This document shows positions 26,805-36,895 of a stretch of 64,000 nucleotides of DNA, in pieces. How positions within the stretch are numbered: the stretch's first letter is position 1; every line of letters starts with the position of its first letter. Position numbers and translations under genes: made by a program. Location: the NCBI GenBank assembly GCA_016934825.1, contig JAFGSB010000018.1, forward strand, positions 1-64,000. The letters run 5' to 3'. Origin of the DNA: Candidatus Zhuqueibacterota bacterium (GTDB lineage: Bacteria > Zhuqueibacterota > Zhuqueibacteria > Residuimicrobiales > Krinioviventaceae). Under the pieces are notes generated by a model. That model was not told where the DNA came from. It made no database searches and worked only from the letters and a program-made list of their open reading frames with translations.

Positions 26805-27830
26805 TTAATAATGTTTTATATATGTCAGAATTTTTTTATAAAAATTGAGATTCTCCAGTACCATGCCTGTGCCCCGAACCACAGACAGTTTGGGTTCTTC
26901 GGAAACAATAACCGGTAAATTTGTTTCCTGGCGGAGCCGGACATCCAGTCCGCGAAGTTGTGATGCCCCGCCGGACATAAGTATTCCTCTGTCCAGTATA
27001 TCCGCAGAAAGTTCAGGCGGCGTCGTTTCCAAACATTGTTTTACCGCATCTATAATGGTATTCACTGTTTCCGCCAGCGCTTGCTGAACCTGCGCCGCCG
27101 TAATCATCACTGTTTTGGGGATACCTTCCACCAGATCCCGTCCTTTTACCGTGGTTTCACCTATTGCGTCCACCGGTAATGCAGAGCCATACTCGCATTT
27201 CAAAATTTCCGCCGTATTTTCGCCTATCAGCAAATTAAATTCTTTTTTAAAATACTGAATTATGGCTTCATTCATTTCATCACCGGCGATTCTGATGGAT
27301 TTGGCATTAACAATTCCATACATGGAAATAACCGCAATTTCCGTGGTCCCGCCGCCGATATCAATAACCATACTGCCGACAGGTTGGTCAATCGGCAGTC
27401 CCAGCCCGATGGCTGCGGCCATGGGTTCTTCGATCAGGTGAACCTCTTTGGCGCCAGCGTGTTCAGCCGCATCGCGCACAGCTCTTTTTTCCACCTCGGT
27501 TATACCGGAAGGAATACATATCGCCACGCGCGGCCTGGGAATAAGAGAAGGCGCCGATTTTTTAATAAAATATCTTATCATTTGCTCGGCCAGATCAAAA
27601 TCGGCAATCACTCCATCCTTTAACGGTTTGACTGTTATGATTTCTCCGGGCGTACGGCCGACCATTTCTTTGGCTTCGTTGCCAAAGGCCAAAATTTCAT
27701 GTGTTCTTTTCCGTATAGCGACAATCGACGGTTCATTTAATACAATGTCCCGGTTCTTTGCAAATACAAGCGTATTCGCTGTTCCCAAATCTATTGCCAG
27801 ATCATTTGTAAACATTGATGACAATTTCAT
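26805..27830 (-). CDS. mreB: Rod shape-determining actin homologue MreB
   Basis: Bacterial actin that directs lateral wall synthesis, implying a rod-shaped cell. 341 residues, with phosphate-1 motif DLAIDLGTANTLVF, EPMAAAIG, phosphate-2 VIDIGGGTTEIAVIS and the adenosine motif MSGGASQLRGLD. mreC and mreD do not follow; the next gene is a class A PBP, so the classical mreBCD order is broken. It lies 72 bases downstream of purH. Confidence 0.96.
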   Translation of the reverse strand: MKLSSMFTNDLAIDLGTANTLVFAKNRDIVLNEPSIVAIRKRTHEILAFGNEAKEMVGRTPGEIITVKPLKDGVIADFDLAEQMIRYFIKKSAPSLIPRPRVAICIPSGITEVEKRAVRDAAEHAGAKEVHLIEEPMAAAIGLGLPIDQPVGSMVIDIGGGTTEIAVISMYGIVNAKSIRIAGDEMNEAIIQYFKKEFNLLIGENTAEILKCEYGSALPVDAIGETTVKGRDLVEGIPKTVMITAAQVQQALAETVNTIIDAVKQCLETTPPELSADILDRGILMSGGASQLRGLDVRLRQETNLPVIVSEEPKLSVVRGTGMVLENLNFYKKILTYIKHY

Positions 27831-27902
27831 AACGATATTCTTTATATTGATTAACTATTCTGGTAAACTATGTTACAGCTTATGGCCTCTTAACCGAAAA
27901 AA

Positions 27903-29471
27903 TCAATGCCGGAAATGCCTGATCCCGGAAAATACCATGGCCATATTATATTCGTCGGCAGCTTCAATGACTTCGTTATCACGAATTGAACCACCCGGCT
28001 GAATGACGGCGGTTGCGCCCGCAGCAGCGGCCGCGTCAACGCCATCCCGGAACGGGAAAAACGCATCGGAAATAGCAACCGAACCGTTTAAGCTCAGACC
28101 GGCATCTTTGGCTTTTTGCACCGCAAACCGTGACGAATCTACTCTGGACATCTGACCGGCGCCAATTCCTAATGTTTGTTTTTCATTAACAAAAATAACC
28201 GCGTTGCTCTTAACCCATTTTACTACTTTCCAGCCGAAACGCATGGCATTCCATTCCGAATCCGTCGGTTGTCTTTTTGTCACGACTTTAAAATCAGCTT
28301 CATTATCAAAACCCAAATCAAAATCCTGGAACAGATAACCGCCGGATACGGTCTTCATATCATACCCTTTGAAAATTTCCGATTTGGGGGGCAATTCAAT
28401 TAATCTTATATTTTTCTTTTTTGTCAGTATCTCAAAGGCCTTTTCGGAAAATTTCGGCGCCACAATCACCTCCAAAAAAACTTTGGCCATTTTCTCGGCC
28501 AGCTCTTCCTGTATCTCCGAATTGGTCGCGACGATGCCGCCGTAAGCCGATACAGAATCCGTTTTGAACGCGTTATCATACGCGATTGAAATATCTTCGT
28601 CCACTGCCGCGCCGCAGGGATTATTATGTTTTAATATGATGACACACGGTTTTTCGAATTCGCTTGCAAGGCCGATCGCGGCATTCAGGTCCAGGATATT
28701 ATTGAAGGATAATTCCTTACCGTGTAGCTTTTTCGCGGATACGATCCCGTATGGCGTTAAAGATTCGTCCGCATAAAATCCGGCTTTTTGATGCGGATTT
28801 TCACCATATCTTAAATCCTGAACTTTATTTAACCGGAGCAATACCGTTTCGGGCATCGGCTCTTCAGTTGCTGCTTGCCCAGATAAATAGGCCGTGATAG
28901 CCCTGTCATATTCGGCTGTCCGCTTAAACGCGGCATTTGCCAGTTCTCTGCGAACATCTATAGGCAGAACGCCGTTATTGGCCTGTAACTCTTTTATGAC
29001 TTTATCATACTGAACCGGATCGGTTAAAACGGCGACACCCGGGAAATTCTTCGCGGCAGCACGGATCATACACGGTCCGCCAATATCGATATTTTCAAGT
29101 GCTTCGTCAATCGTCACGTCGGGTTTGGCCACTGTTTTTTCAAAGGGATAGAGGTTCACAATAACCATGTCAATCGGCTCAATATTAAACTCTTGTATTT
29201 GCTGCATTTGTTCCTTTTTGGAACGTTTGGCTAAAATCCCGCCATGAATTTTCGGGTGCAGGGTTTTGACCCGGCCGCCAAGGATTTCAGGGAATCCGGT
29301 TATTTCCGAAACATTTGTCACTTTGAAACCATTTTCCTGAAGGTGCTTTGCCGTTCCACCGGTGGAAATAATTTCTACATTAAAAACGGATAACTTTTTT
29401 ACAAACTCTGCCAGACCTGTTTTATCGTACACACTTATTAAAACTCTTTTAATTTTAATGTTATTATCCAT
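27903..29471 (-). CDS. purH: Bifunctional AICAR formyltransferase/IMP cyclohydrolase
   Basis: Catalyses the last two steps of IMP synthesis. 522 residues: N-terminal IMP cyclohydrolase domain (SVYDKTGLAEFVKKL, SEITGFPEILGGRVKTLHPK, HGGILAKR) and C-terminal AICAR transformylase (LRYGENPHQKAGFY, KHNNPCGAA with catalytic Lys-His, SDAFFPFRDGVD). ATG with AAGGG upstream. purN lies upstream on the same strand after 272 bases, consistent with a purine gene pair. That gap shows no gene, only a possible eroded GTCCGG-type repeat near 29622-29650. Confidence 0.97.
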   Translation of the reverse strand: MDNNIKIKRVLISVYDKTGLAEFVKKLSVFNVEIISTGGTAKHLQENGFKVTNVSEITGFPEILGGRVKTLHPKIHGGILAKRSKKEQMQQIQEFNIEPIDMVIVNLYPFEKTVAKPDVTIDEALENIDIGGPCMIRAAAKNFPGVAVLTDPVQYDKVIKELQANNGVLPIDVRRELANAAFKRTAEYDRAITAYLSGQAATEEPMPETVLLRLNKVQDLRYGENPHQKAGFYADESLTPYGIVSAKKLHGKELSFNNILDLNAAIGLASEFEKPCVIILKHNNPCGAAVDEDISIAYDNAFKTDSVSAYGGIVATNSEIQEELAEKMAKVFLEVIVAPKFSEKAFEILTKKKNIRLIELPPKSEIFKGYDMKTVSGGYLFQDFDLGFDNEADFKVVTKRQPTDSEWNAMRFGWKVVKWVKSNAVIFVNEKQTLGIGAGQMSRVDSSRFAVQKAKDAGLSLNGSVAISDAFFPFRDGVDAAAAAGATAVIQPGGSIRDNEVIEAADEYNMAMVFSGIRHFRH

Positions 29472-29743
29472 TTATAGATCCCTTTATATAATTTTTAAAT
29501 TAAATTTTTCCCCGGTTTCCGTTCATCCGATACACTGCCGGCTTGTTGCTATCCAATCGATTTAGAAACACGTTTTATTCAAAACAAAAATGCGACGTAC
29601 CCATTTTTATTTTTCATAACAAAGCAGTGTGTGATGTCCGATAATCCGATACCGGTATTATTTTAAATATAATAAATTTTACTTCTATAATCAATAATGA
29701 CGTGTATTTGGTGAAATTTAAACCGTTATTCACGTTACATCGT

Positions 29744-30388
29744 TTACGGATTCGCAATGATGGTTTTGCGGCCATGGACGGTTACACGTCCTTCGGCAAA
29801 TAATTGAATGGCTTTGGGATAAATTTCATGTTCCACTTTTAAAATCCGGGCGGCAAGCGTTTCGGGAGAATCATCATTTAGAACCGGTACGCATTGCTGG
29901 TAAACCGGGGGTCCGGTGTCGTACTCTTCATCGACAATATGCACTGTAGCGCCGGATACTTTGCACCCATATTCCAATACGGCTTCATGAACGTACTTTC
30001 CGTACAGGCCCTTTCCGCCGAACGAAGGAAGCAAAGCGGGATGAATATTTAATATCCGGTGTTTATATGTTTGTATAATTTTCACCGGCACCTTTTTCAT
30101 ATAACCGGCCAGAATGACCAATTGCGTATCACACTTTTTCAGCACTTCTAAAAGGTGGTTAATATAAGACTCTTCGGTTTCAAACTGCAGCCTGGAAATA
30201 TGATGCGCCGCTACTTTATTGTTTACCGCCAGTTCCAGCGCTCCGGATTTGGAGTTGTTACTGATGACAACGACAATTTTTGCGTCCAGTCTGCAGGCTT
30301 TAATGTTATTCATAATCGATTCCAGGTTAGATCCCCGGCCGGATGCAAAAACAGCCAAACGAATGGGTTCAATATTATTATTTTTCAT
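29744..30388 (-). CDS. purN: Phosphoribosylglycinamide formyltransferase
   Basis: Transfers a formyl group from 10-formyl-THF to GAR. 214 residues, with FASGRGSNLESI, the catalytic triad region NIHPALLPSFGG, and the His/Asp segment SGATVHIVDEEYDTGP. Its start overlaps the end of the LD-carboxypeptidase gene by 11 bases, so it is translated from the same message. Confidence 0.96.
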   Translation of the reverse strand: MKNNNIEPIRLAVFASGRGSNLESIMNNIKACRLDAKIVVVISNNSKSGALELAVNNKVAAHHISRLQFETEESYINHLLEVLKKCDTQLVILAGYMKKVPVKIIQTYKHRILNIHPALLPSFGGKGLYGKYVHEAVLEYGCKVSGATVHIVDEEYDTGPPVYQQCVPVLNDDSPETLAARILKVEHEIYPKAIQLFAEGRVTVHGRKTIIANP

Positions 30389-31331
30389 TAATTACGGGCT
30401 CCGTTAATTCCAGGGTTCCTGTTATTGTATCTAATTTTACCTTTCCGCCAACAGGGAAAGTCATTTTTATTTTACTGTGCCCATAAGGAATATTCCCAAC
30501 CACCGGTATTCCCAAATCCTTTGTATATTTTGAAATAATTTGATCAAATTCCGCAGCCGCGTTGTTTTGAGAAAAAGCGGAACAGTTGACAAACTGACCC
30601 AAAACAAGCCCTTTTATTTGTTTCAATATTCCGAAATAATACAAATGGGCAAAATAGCGGTCAATTTTGTACAAATCTTCTCCGACATCCTCAAGGAACA
30701 ATACACTCTTTTTGAACCGCGGTAAATAATTCGTACCCAACATGGCACTGATTACGGACAAACATCCGCCTAAAAGTCTGCCTTCCGCTGATCCGCCTGT
30801 ATAAATTTTAACCGGGTCATCCAGTTCGTTAAACTCTAATTTAAACAGCGATGGTTTTGTGAGCATATTCCACAAAGCCTGATCGGTAAAATAATGAATT
30901 TGTTCATTCAAATCAATAGCGACCATTGGCCCGGAAAATGTAACCAAACGGGACCGGTAATACAAAGCGAGCTGCAGTGCGGTAATATCGCTATAACCGA
31001 CAATTATTTTAGGTGATTTTCGGGCAGCGCGATAGTCTATTTTTTCAAGTATACGCGGGGTGCCGTATCCCCCGCGGGAACAAAAAATAGCCTTGATTTC
31101 GGGATTGTTTAACATGAAATTAAAATCAAAAGACCGTTGTTCGTCGGTACCGGCCAGATAACCATCCTGGTTATGAACAAACCGGCCTTCCAAAACCCTG
31201 TATCCCTTGTTATATAAATATGTTAACCCGTTTTTATACCCCTGTTTTTTTTCATTATTCGGAGGACTGGCGGGAGAAACAACTCCGATCAAATCTCCCT
31301 GTTTCAGTTTAGGGGGTAAAACTAACTTCAC
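30378..31331 (-). CDS. LD-carboxypeptidase (MEROPS S66)
   Basis: Serine carboxypeptidase of 317 residues that removes the terminal D-Ala from murein tetrapeptides in recycling, or hydrolyses related peptides (microcin C self-immunity in MccF relatives). It has the N-terminal GDLIGVVSPASP, FCSRGGYGTPRILEKID, nucleophile Ser in VGYSDITALQLALY, and the Glu-His relay in the C-terminal half (GNIPYGHSKIKMTFPVG). There is no signal peptide, so it is cytoplasmic. The GTG start lies behind a minus-strand terminator of the upstream gene. Confidence 0.9.
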   Translation of the reverse strand: MKLVLPPKLKQGDLIGVVSPASPPNNEKKQGYKNGLTYLYNKGYRVLEGRFVHNQDGYLAGTDEQRSFDFNFMLNNPEIKAIFCSRGGYGTPRILEKIDYRAARKSPKIIVGYSDITALQLALYYRSRLVTFSGPMVAIDLNEQIHYFTDQALWNMLTKPSLFKLEFNELDDPVKIYTGGSAEGRLLGGCLSVISAMLGTNYLPRFKKSVLFLEDVGEDLYKIDRYFAHLYYFGILKQIKGLVLGQFVNCSAFSQNNAAAEFDQIISKYTKDLGIPVVGNIPYGHSKIKMTFPVGGKVKLDTITGTLELTEPVINEK

Positions 31332-31365
31332 CTGTTTCTCAAATTTCGGTTTTTATTTATAAAAT

Positions 31366-31395
31366 TTGAAAAAGCCCGGAATCATAGCCGGGCTT
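31366..31395 (-). terminator. Rho-independent terminator of the GWxTD gene
   Basis: AAGCCCGG (31372-31379) pairs with CCGGGCTT (31388-31395). On the minus strand the stem ends in TTTTT. It lies 48 bases after the GWxTD stop and before the LD-carboxypeptidase start. Confidence 0.8.
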
Positions 31396-31442
31396 GATAT
31401 GGTAGATTGAATATAGAATTAAAATATGTTTTAATCAAGAAA

Positions 31443-32729
31443 TTAACGCAGGAAAAGCTGCAGCTCATACATAGAATAGGGCCTGTAAAACCTGTAGTCG
31501 CCAAAACCTGTATAATCGATAAACTCGAACCTGCGATTGATCCTGTAATAGTTCCAAATTTGCCAGGGGCGCATATCGCTTGGATAGGGGTCCCGGACAA
31601 TATCATCCGGCGGGCCAAGAACGATATAAACCATTCCTCTGTCCGTTTTCCATCCTTCCCTTTGCATCACGGAAAAATTCTGATTTGCGTATTCAACTCG
31701 CCCGTAATGCGCCTCCATAGCCTCATTGACTTCAGTACCCGGAGTAGGATCATGCCGTTTCCAGAAACTTTTGAATTCCTCAAGTTTATTTTCGTCTGAA
31801 GCCTTATCGAGCGCCTTCCACTCATCCGGTGTTGCTATATAAATCACCTGTTTGATTGCGGATTCAATATCCCTTGCGGCGAACGGAATTCCCTGCCAGC
31901 GGATATAAAAATTCTTTTCCAGTTTTACTTTTTTACCGGCTTTGATATTAATCGTAAGTTGATAAATATCATGTTTTAAACTGTCAATCGGAATTGTAAA
32001 AGCTTCCAATGTCCTTATCCCGGTAAGTGGGATTGTATACGAATCTTTAATCTCGAACTTTGAATTTAAGCCCCTTATGGTATAGTTTATTTCGGCTTCG
32101 GGCTCCCCGCTTGGATTATATATTTCAAAATACGCGTATGCCGGTACCGTTAAGCCTTTATAGGGATTTGTTAATTCGGGAGTAATTGATTTAATTCCCA
32201 GAGAATCATAACTCACACCTTTTAAAAAAATGATATCACTTGCCGTAACTTTATTTTTGGAAAAATCACGTAATTTGGTATCAAATTTTATTCCTTGTGC
32301 CTTTTCGGTTTCCAAATCCTGTACGGAAACCATGATTTTATATTTATCCGGGTCCAGATCAAAGGATGTAAACGTAAAACTAAAATCATTTTGTGAATTT
32401 GTCTTATCATAATCATCTAAATATATAGTTTCTTTCCATAATTTCCCATCAACCTGAAACTCGTCATCATCGTAAACAATGACGGTGACTTCATAATTGG
32501 CTTCAAATCCGTCCTGAATTTTAATAAATTGCAACTCATCATACACGATCTGAAAATAAATATTTAACCTGCTCATGTCAAAATTATCAGGCACGGCGGT
32601 ATTTGCAATATCAATATTATAAGAGGGGCCTTTTTTTTCTAAGGTTTGACTCATGTCCGCCTGAGCCCATATAAAAGAAAAAGGCATTAAAATTAACATT
32701 AACAAGATAATTGTTCTGTATAATTTCAT
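31443..32729 (-). CDS. Exported GWxTD-domain protein
   Basis: 429 residues from ATG 32729 (AAAGGA eight bases upstream; an upstream start would add MFMKKGSI). Signal peptide MKLYRTIILLMLILM...WAQA. The middle is a beta-sandwich with YEVTVIVYDDDEFQ. The C-terminal ~120 residues are the GWxTD domain (REGWKTDRGMVYIVLGPPDD then RPWQIWNYY), a family concentrated in Calditrichota, KSB1, Ignavibacteria and related FCB lineages. Its biochemical function is not known. A single-gene unit, bounded by a terminator downstream and a repeat hairpin upstream. Confidence 0.88.
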   Translation of the reverse strand: MKLYRTIILLMLILMPFSFIWAQADMSQTLEKKGPSYNIDIANTAVPDNFDMSRLNIYFQIVYDELQFIKIQDGFEANYEVTVIVYDDDEFQVDGKLWKETIYLDDYDKTNSQNDFSFTFTSFDLDPDKYKIMVSVQDLETEKAQGIKFDTKLRDFSKNKVTASDIIFLKGVSYDSLGIKSITPELTNPYKGLTVPAYAYFEIYNPSGEPEAEINYTIRGLNSKFEIKDSYTIPLTGIRTLEAFTIPIDSLKHDIYQLTINIKAGKKVKLEKNFYIRWQGIPFAARDIESAIKQVIYIATPDEWKALDKASDENKLEEFKSFWKRHDPTPGTEVNEAMEAHYGRVEYANQNFSVMQREGWKTDRGMVYIVLGPPDDIVRDPYPSDMRPWQIWNYYRINRRFEFIDYTGFGDYRFYRPYSMYELQLFLR

Positions 32730-32794
32730 AATCGATCCTTTTTTCATAAACAACTTTAAAATTTTACAACATAAAATTATTACATTTTTTTAAC

Positions 32795-32821
32795 ACTGAT
32801 GTCCGGTAAAAGAACACCGCT
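32795..32821 (+). repeat. Intercistronic GTGTCCGG hairpin repeat, copy 4
   Basis: ACTGATGTCCGGTAAAAGAA then CACCGCT; same length and 22 of 27 bases as copy 1. It lies 43 bases behind the rimO stop. Confidence 0.6.
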
Positions 32822-32864
32822 GACCTTTAATGTATCAGTAATATTTAACAACAATTAACAGGTT

Positions 32865-34166
32865 TCACATTCCATTTTTATTTAAACTTTCTACCCGGCC
32901 ATACAGATCGTAATGATCCGCAGAAATGATTTTTACCTGATAGATTTCTCCAGCTTTAACCTCTGATTGAATCATTACTGTATTATCAATCTCGGGCGAA
33001 TCCCATTGCGTTCTGCCGACGGCATAATCCTGGTCTTCCTCGTTCTCATCAATCATTACGTTTATGGTTTTCCCTATCAATTGTTTATTGTTCATATACG
33101 ATATTTGTGATTGAAGCTCCATTATTTTTTGCTGGCGTCGTAATTTTTCTTTCCGGGGAACATCATCATCAAATTCATATGCTCTGGTGTTTTCTTCGTG
33201 TGAATAGGCAAAAGCACCTAACCTTTCAAATTTTATAGTCTTAATAAAAGCCAAAAGTTCCTGAAATTCTTTTTCCGTTTCACCCGGAAATCCGGTAATA
33301 ACAGAAGTTCGTAATGCCAGATCAGGAATATTTTTTCGTAATTTCTCTATTAATGTTTTAATTTGTGTGCTATTGACTTTCCTTCCCATCCTTTTCAGTA
33401 CGGTATCGGAAATATGTTGAATCGGTAAATCGATATATTTTACAATTTTATCCAAACCGGCCGCCGTTTCGATCAGCCTGTCGTCCCAATGGGCCGGATG
33501 AGTATATAAAAGGCGTATCCATTCAAGACCCTCAATATCATTCAGGGAAACCAGCAGATCACTAATCGATTTTTTATTCCCGAGGTCACGGCCATAAAAT
33601 GTAGTATCCTGTGCAACAAGTAAAAGTTCCTTAACGCCGTTATCGGCGAGATAACAGGCTTCATCCAAAATTTTCCGGTAGGGTCGGCTTTTATAATCAC
33701 CTTTTATTAAAGGTATCGCGCAATAACTGCAACGATTATTGCATCCATCCGCAATCTTTAAATAAGCGTAATGTTGCGGAGTAATTTGTACTCTTGTTTC
33801 GCTCTTTTTACTTTCACTTTTTAAATATCTCCGCACCTGTTGAATGGTGAGTGATATATCATTGGAATAAAAATACTCATCAACCTGCGGTATCTCTTTA
33901 CTTAACTCCTCTTTGTACCTTTGAGGAAGACAGCCTGAGACAAGTACCTTAAAATCAGAGTTGTTTTTCTTTTTTTGCAGGGCTGACAAAATATGATCGA
34001 TAGATTCCTGTTTTGCTGGATCTATAAACGCACAGGTATTAATAATAACAACATCCGCATCATCAAAATTTTCAACAATATGAAATGAATTATCCAGGCT
34101 GCCGAGAATATATTCCAGATCGATCTCGTTTTTCGGACAACCCAAACTGATATATGATATATTCAC
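32865..34166 (-). CDS. rimO: Ribosomal protein S12 methylthiotransferase
   Basis: Radical-SAM enzyme adding a methylthio group to the S12 Asp near the decoding centre. 433 residues: UPF0004 domain with three Cys (SLGCPKNEID, NTCAFID, SGCLPQRY), radical SAM cluster C-x3-C-x2-C in DGCNNRCSYCAIP, and a C-terminal TRAM domain. The SGCLPQRY and SLGCPKN forms distinguish RimO from MiaB. It overlaps ftsY by 4 bases as the last gene of a long minus-strand run. Confidence 0.96.
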   Translation of the reverse strand: MNISYISLGCPKNEIDLEYILGSLDNSFHIVENFDDADVVIINTCAFIDPAKQESIDHILSALQKKKNNSDFKVLVSGCLPQRYKEELSKEIPQVDEYFYSNDISLTIQQVRRYLKSESKKSETRVQITPQHYAYLKIADGCNNRCSYCAIPLIKGDYKSRPYRKILDEACYLADNGVKELLLVAQDTTFYGRDLGNKKSISDLLVSLNDIEGLEWIRLLYTHPAHWDDRLIETAAGLDKIVKYIDLPIQHISDTVLKRMGRKVNSTQIKTLIEKLRKNIPDLALRTSVITGFPGETEKEFQELLAFIKTIKFERLGAFAYSHEENTRAYEFDDDVPRKEKLRRQQKIMELQSQISYMNNKQLIGKTINVMIDENEEDQDYAVGRTQWDSPEIDNTVMIQSEVKAGEIYQVKIISADHYDLYGRVESLNKNGM

Positions 34167-35080
34167 TGAAACAATGCCTCGACAAACATTTCCGGATCAA
34201 AGTCTTCAATATCATCAAGTTGTTCACCGAGACCAATATACCTCACCGGGATATTCAATTCCTTAACGATTGAAAAAACAATCCCTCCCTTTGCTGTTCC
34301 GTCCAGCTTTGTTAAAATCAGTCCTGAGACATTGACGGATTCGGCAAACTTTTTTGCCTGTGTCAACCCATTCTGACCGGTGGTCGCATCCATAACCAGA
34401 AACACCTCATGGGGCGCTTCCGGCGATTGACGGTTGAGCACTCTATGTATTTTATCCAGCTCCGCCATCAAATTCACTTTTGTGTGCAGTCGGCCTGCCG
34501 TATCGACAATTAAAATATCGGAGTTTCTTGCCAGAGCCGCTTTATAAGCGTCAAACGCCACAGAAGCGGGATCTGCGCCTGATTGAGGAATAACTACATC
34601 CACACCGCTTCGTTTGGCCCACTCGTTCAACTGTTCGATAGCGGCCGCCCGGAATGTATCGGCCGCGGCCAGCATCACTTTGTATCCTTCATTCGCAAAC
34701 AGATAAGCCAGCTTCCCGATTGTCGTTGTTTTACCGGTTCCGTTGACGCCGACAATACTGATTACGAACGGTTTAAATTCATTAATATTTTTTGGTTTTA
34801 TACTTTGATTATTAAACAAAGCGACCAGTTCATTTTTTAAAACATAAAGTACATCGTTTTGATCTTTAATCTTGTTCTGCCTGATTTTTTCACGCAGTTG
34901 TTCAATGATCGTTTCAGAAGTATCCACACCCATATCACTTAAAATGAGCTGTTCTTCAAGTTCCTCAAGCACACCCTCATCAATTTTTCGCGCCATTGAC
35001 ATGACATGATTTATATTTTCAACCAGATTGGCTTTGGTTTTCGAAAGTCCCTTTTTGAGTTTGGAAGCGATTTTGAGCAA
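34163..35080 (-). CDS. ftsY: Signal recognition particle receptor FtsY
   Basis: SRP receptor GTPase that delivers ribosome-nascent chains to the membrane translocon. 305 residues made of the N and G domains only, with a very short N-terminal tail. G motifs: GVNGTGKTTTIGKLA, DTAGRLHTK, TKLDGTAKGG. The TTG start (35080) has AGG at suitable distance; the next ATG (residue 27) would cut into the N domain. Together with secDF it supplies export machinery in this window. Confidence 0.95.
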   Translation of the reverse strand: MLKIASKLKKGLSKTKANLVENINHVMSMARKIDEGVLEELEEQLILSDMGVDTSETIIEQLREKIRQNKIKDQNDVLYVLKNELVALFNNQSIKPKNINEFKPFVISIVGVNGTGKTTTIGKLAYLFANEGYKVMLAAADTFRAAAIEQLNEWAKRSGVDVVIPQSGADPASVAFDAYKAALARNSDILIVDTAGRLHTKVNLMAELDKIHRVLNRQSPEAPHEVFLVMDATTGQNGLTQAKKFAESVNVSGLILTKLDGTAKGGIVFSIVKELNIPVRYIGLGEQLDDIEDFDPEMFVEALFQ

Positions 35081-35111
35081 ATCTAATACCTGTATTGTTT
35101 ATTAAAAAAGA

Positions 35112-35717
35112 TCAATTAATAAATTCGGACATTTTTTCTTTTACAACATTTGATTGCTTGACAATATTTTCTTTGTGCGAGATGAAATATTTAATTAAAG
35201 AAAGGGGCACCAATATCAATGAAATACCGATTGCCACATCCTTTGCAATCGGGATATTCACAGTATACAGGATAATAACCAGAGCAAAAGATGCGGCTGT
35301 AAATTTTCCCAATAAATTTGATTCGGCGACAAACTTTTTTGTTTTGATGACATACAAACTGGCGCCAAGGATCGAAATATCCCGCCCGATCACAATAAAA
35401 ACGAACCAATATGGCAGTTCCTTATGGGCGGCCAATGTTAACATGACAACAGCCACGGTTATCTTGTCCACTAAAGGATCAAGCATGGTCCCGAATACGG
35501 AACGCATTTTTAATTTCCTGGCAAAATAACCATCCAGGAAATCGGTTACACAGGCCAAAAGCATTAACCCGATAGCAATCCTGTCCCCTTTTTGAGTAGC
35601 TTGTGATAAAAAATAAACGATAAACGGCAGGAAGAATATTCTGGCAAAAGTGAGAATATTGGGCAAACCAAAAAAATGTTTATCTTTTTCAAGTATTTCT
35701 TTAATACCTGTTTTCAT
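35112..35717 (-). CDS. pgsA: CDP-alcohol phosphatidyltransferase (PgsA-like)
   Basis: Membrane enzyme of 201 residues with the CDP-alcohol transferase signature D-G-x2-A-R-x8-G-x3-D-x3-D in DFLDGYFARKLKMRSVFGTMLDPLVDK and about six helices. The closest assignment is CDP-diacylglycerol-glycerol-3-phosphate 3-phosphatidyltransferase, the first step to phosphatidylglycerol. Because the next upstream genes are a geranylgeranyl reductase, a ferredoxin and a UbiA prenyltransferase, action on an isoprenoid lipid precursor cannot be excluded. Gap to the reductase is 8 bases. Confidence 0.88.
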   Translation of the reverse strand: MKTGIKEILEKDKHFFGLPNILTFARIFFLPFIVYFLSQATQKGDRIAIGLMLLACVTDFLDGYFARKLKMRSVFGTMLDPLVDKITVAVVMLTLAAHKELPYWFVFIVIGRDISILGASLYVIKTKKFVAESNLLGKFTAASFALVIILYTVNIPIAKDVAIGISLILVPLSLIKYFISHKENIVKQSNVVKEKMSEFIN

Positions 35718-35725
35718 TTTTCCCT

Positions 35726-36895
35726 CTATGTAAAAACTTTAATAGCATCAACAATTAAAGACGGCTTTTTAAGAAGTGCAGTTTTGAAAAGTTGAAGTAT
35801 TGTACGCCTTTCCTTTGGGTTATGCAATATCAATCTTGCTGTTTCATCAAGGTCTTCATCACTCATATTATACACAAATTCTTTTAATTTATAAAATATT
35901 TTATTTTTTTTGCCTTCCGCCTTTTGCCAGAGTTTCACATATTCTTTTAACCGTTTTTCACTCACATCGCCCTCTTTTAAGGCATTACCGGCGACCTGAC
36001 CGGCAATCTTTCCGGCCACCATTCCATTGACAATTCCGCCGCCGGAAACCGGGTTGACCTGATGCGCGGCATCACCCACCAGCATGAGTCCATCCATCAC
36101 GATTTTTTCCAGTTCCATCGCACATGGTACACCGCCGGCCACTGTTGTTAAAATGGCCGCCTGAGGAAAATGTTCATTCAGGAATTCCTCGAGATATTCA
36201 AATGGTGATTTGTTACGTGAAACCTCTCCGGATATCCCCAAACCCACATTTGCTAGGCCATCACCCTTCGGAAAAATCCACAGATACCCCCGGGGAGCTA
36301 TTTTTTGTGAAAAATACAGATGAATATAATCGTCCCTTATATTAATATTTTGCGCTGTCACTTGCGCGCACGTTTCCATATCCCGCATTGGCGTTCTTGT
36401 TTTCATGCCGGCCCACCGCCCGACGCGTGATTCAACTCCGTCCGCGCCGATCACAATGTCCGCTTTTAGTTGATATTCTTTACCTAAATGCTTCATTTTA
36501 ACACCGGACACCCTGCCGTTCTCATGCAGCAGATCGTACACATACGCTTTGGTTTTGATCTCGGCGCCTGATTTCGCGGCCAGTTCAGCCAGACCGGCAT
36601 CAAATTGTTTTCTGTTTAATACATACCCGACTTCGTTTGTGGCCAAAGTGACTTCCATACCGGAAGGAGAATATAATGAAACGCCTGAAATCTTTTGCGC
36701 AATCCAGTTTGGATTTATATCCACAACCGATCTCAGTCCTTTATCTCCGACACCTTCCGCACAACGTACGGGGATACCGACCTCCCGGTCTTTTTCCAAA
36801 ATCAGGACCGATGCACCGGACAATGCCGCAAAGCGGGCGGTTGTTGTGCCCGATGGTCCAGCACCCACAACAATTATATTATATTTATCCTTCAT
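35726..36895 (-). CDS. Geranylgeranyl reductase family FAD protein
   Basis: FAD-dependent reductase saturating isoprenoid double bonds. 389 residues from ATG 36895 (GGAGGA upstream). N-terminal Rossmann GAGPSGTTTAR, the PVRCAEGV segment with the family cysteine, the active-site Y-x-W-x7-G-x-G pattern in YLWIFPKGDGLANVGLG, and the second FAD motif LMLVGDAAHQVNPVSGGG. In archaea such enzymes reduce digeranylgeranyl-glycerophospholipids with ferredoxin as donor; in phototrophs they reduce (bacterio)chlorophyll or quinone tails. Its start overlaps the ferredoxin gene by 11 bases, so ferredoxin is the probable electron donor. Confidence 0.92.
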   Translation of the reverse strand: MKDKYNIIVVGAGPSGTTTARFAALSGASVLILEKDREVGIPVRCAEGVGDKGLRSVVDINPNWIAQKISGVSLYSPSGMEVTLATNEVGYVLNRKQFDAGLAELAAKSGAEIKTKAYVYDLLHENGRVSGVKMKHLGKEYQLKADIVIGADGVESRVGRWAGMKTRTPMRDMETCAQVTAQNINIRDDYIHLYFSQKIAPRGYLWIFPKGDGLANVGLGISGEVSRNKSPFEYLEEFLNEHFPQAAILTTVAGGVPCAMELEKIVMDGLMLVGDAAHQVNPVSGGGIVNGMVAGKIAGQVAGNALKEGDVSEKRLKEYVKLWQKAEGKKNKIFYKLKEFVYNMSDEDLDETARLILHNPKERRTILQLFKTALLKKPSLIVDAIKVFT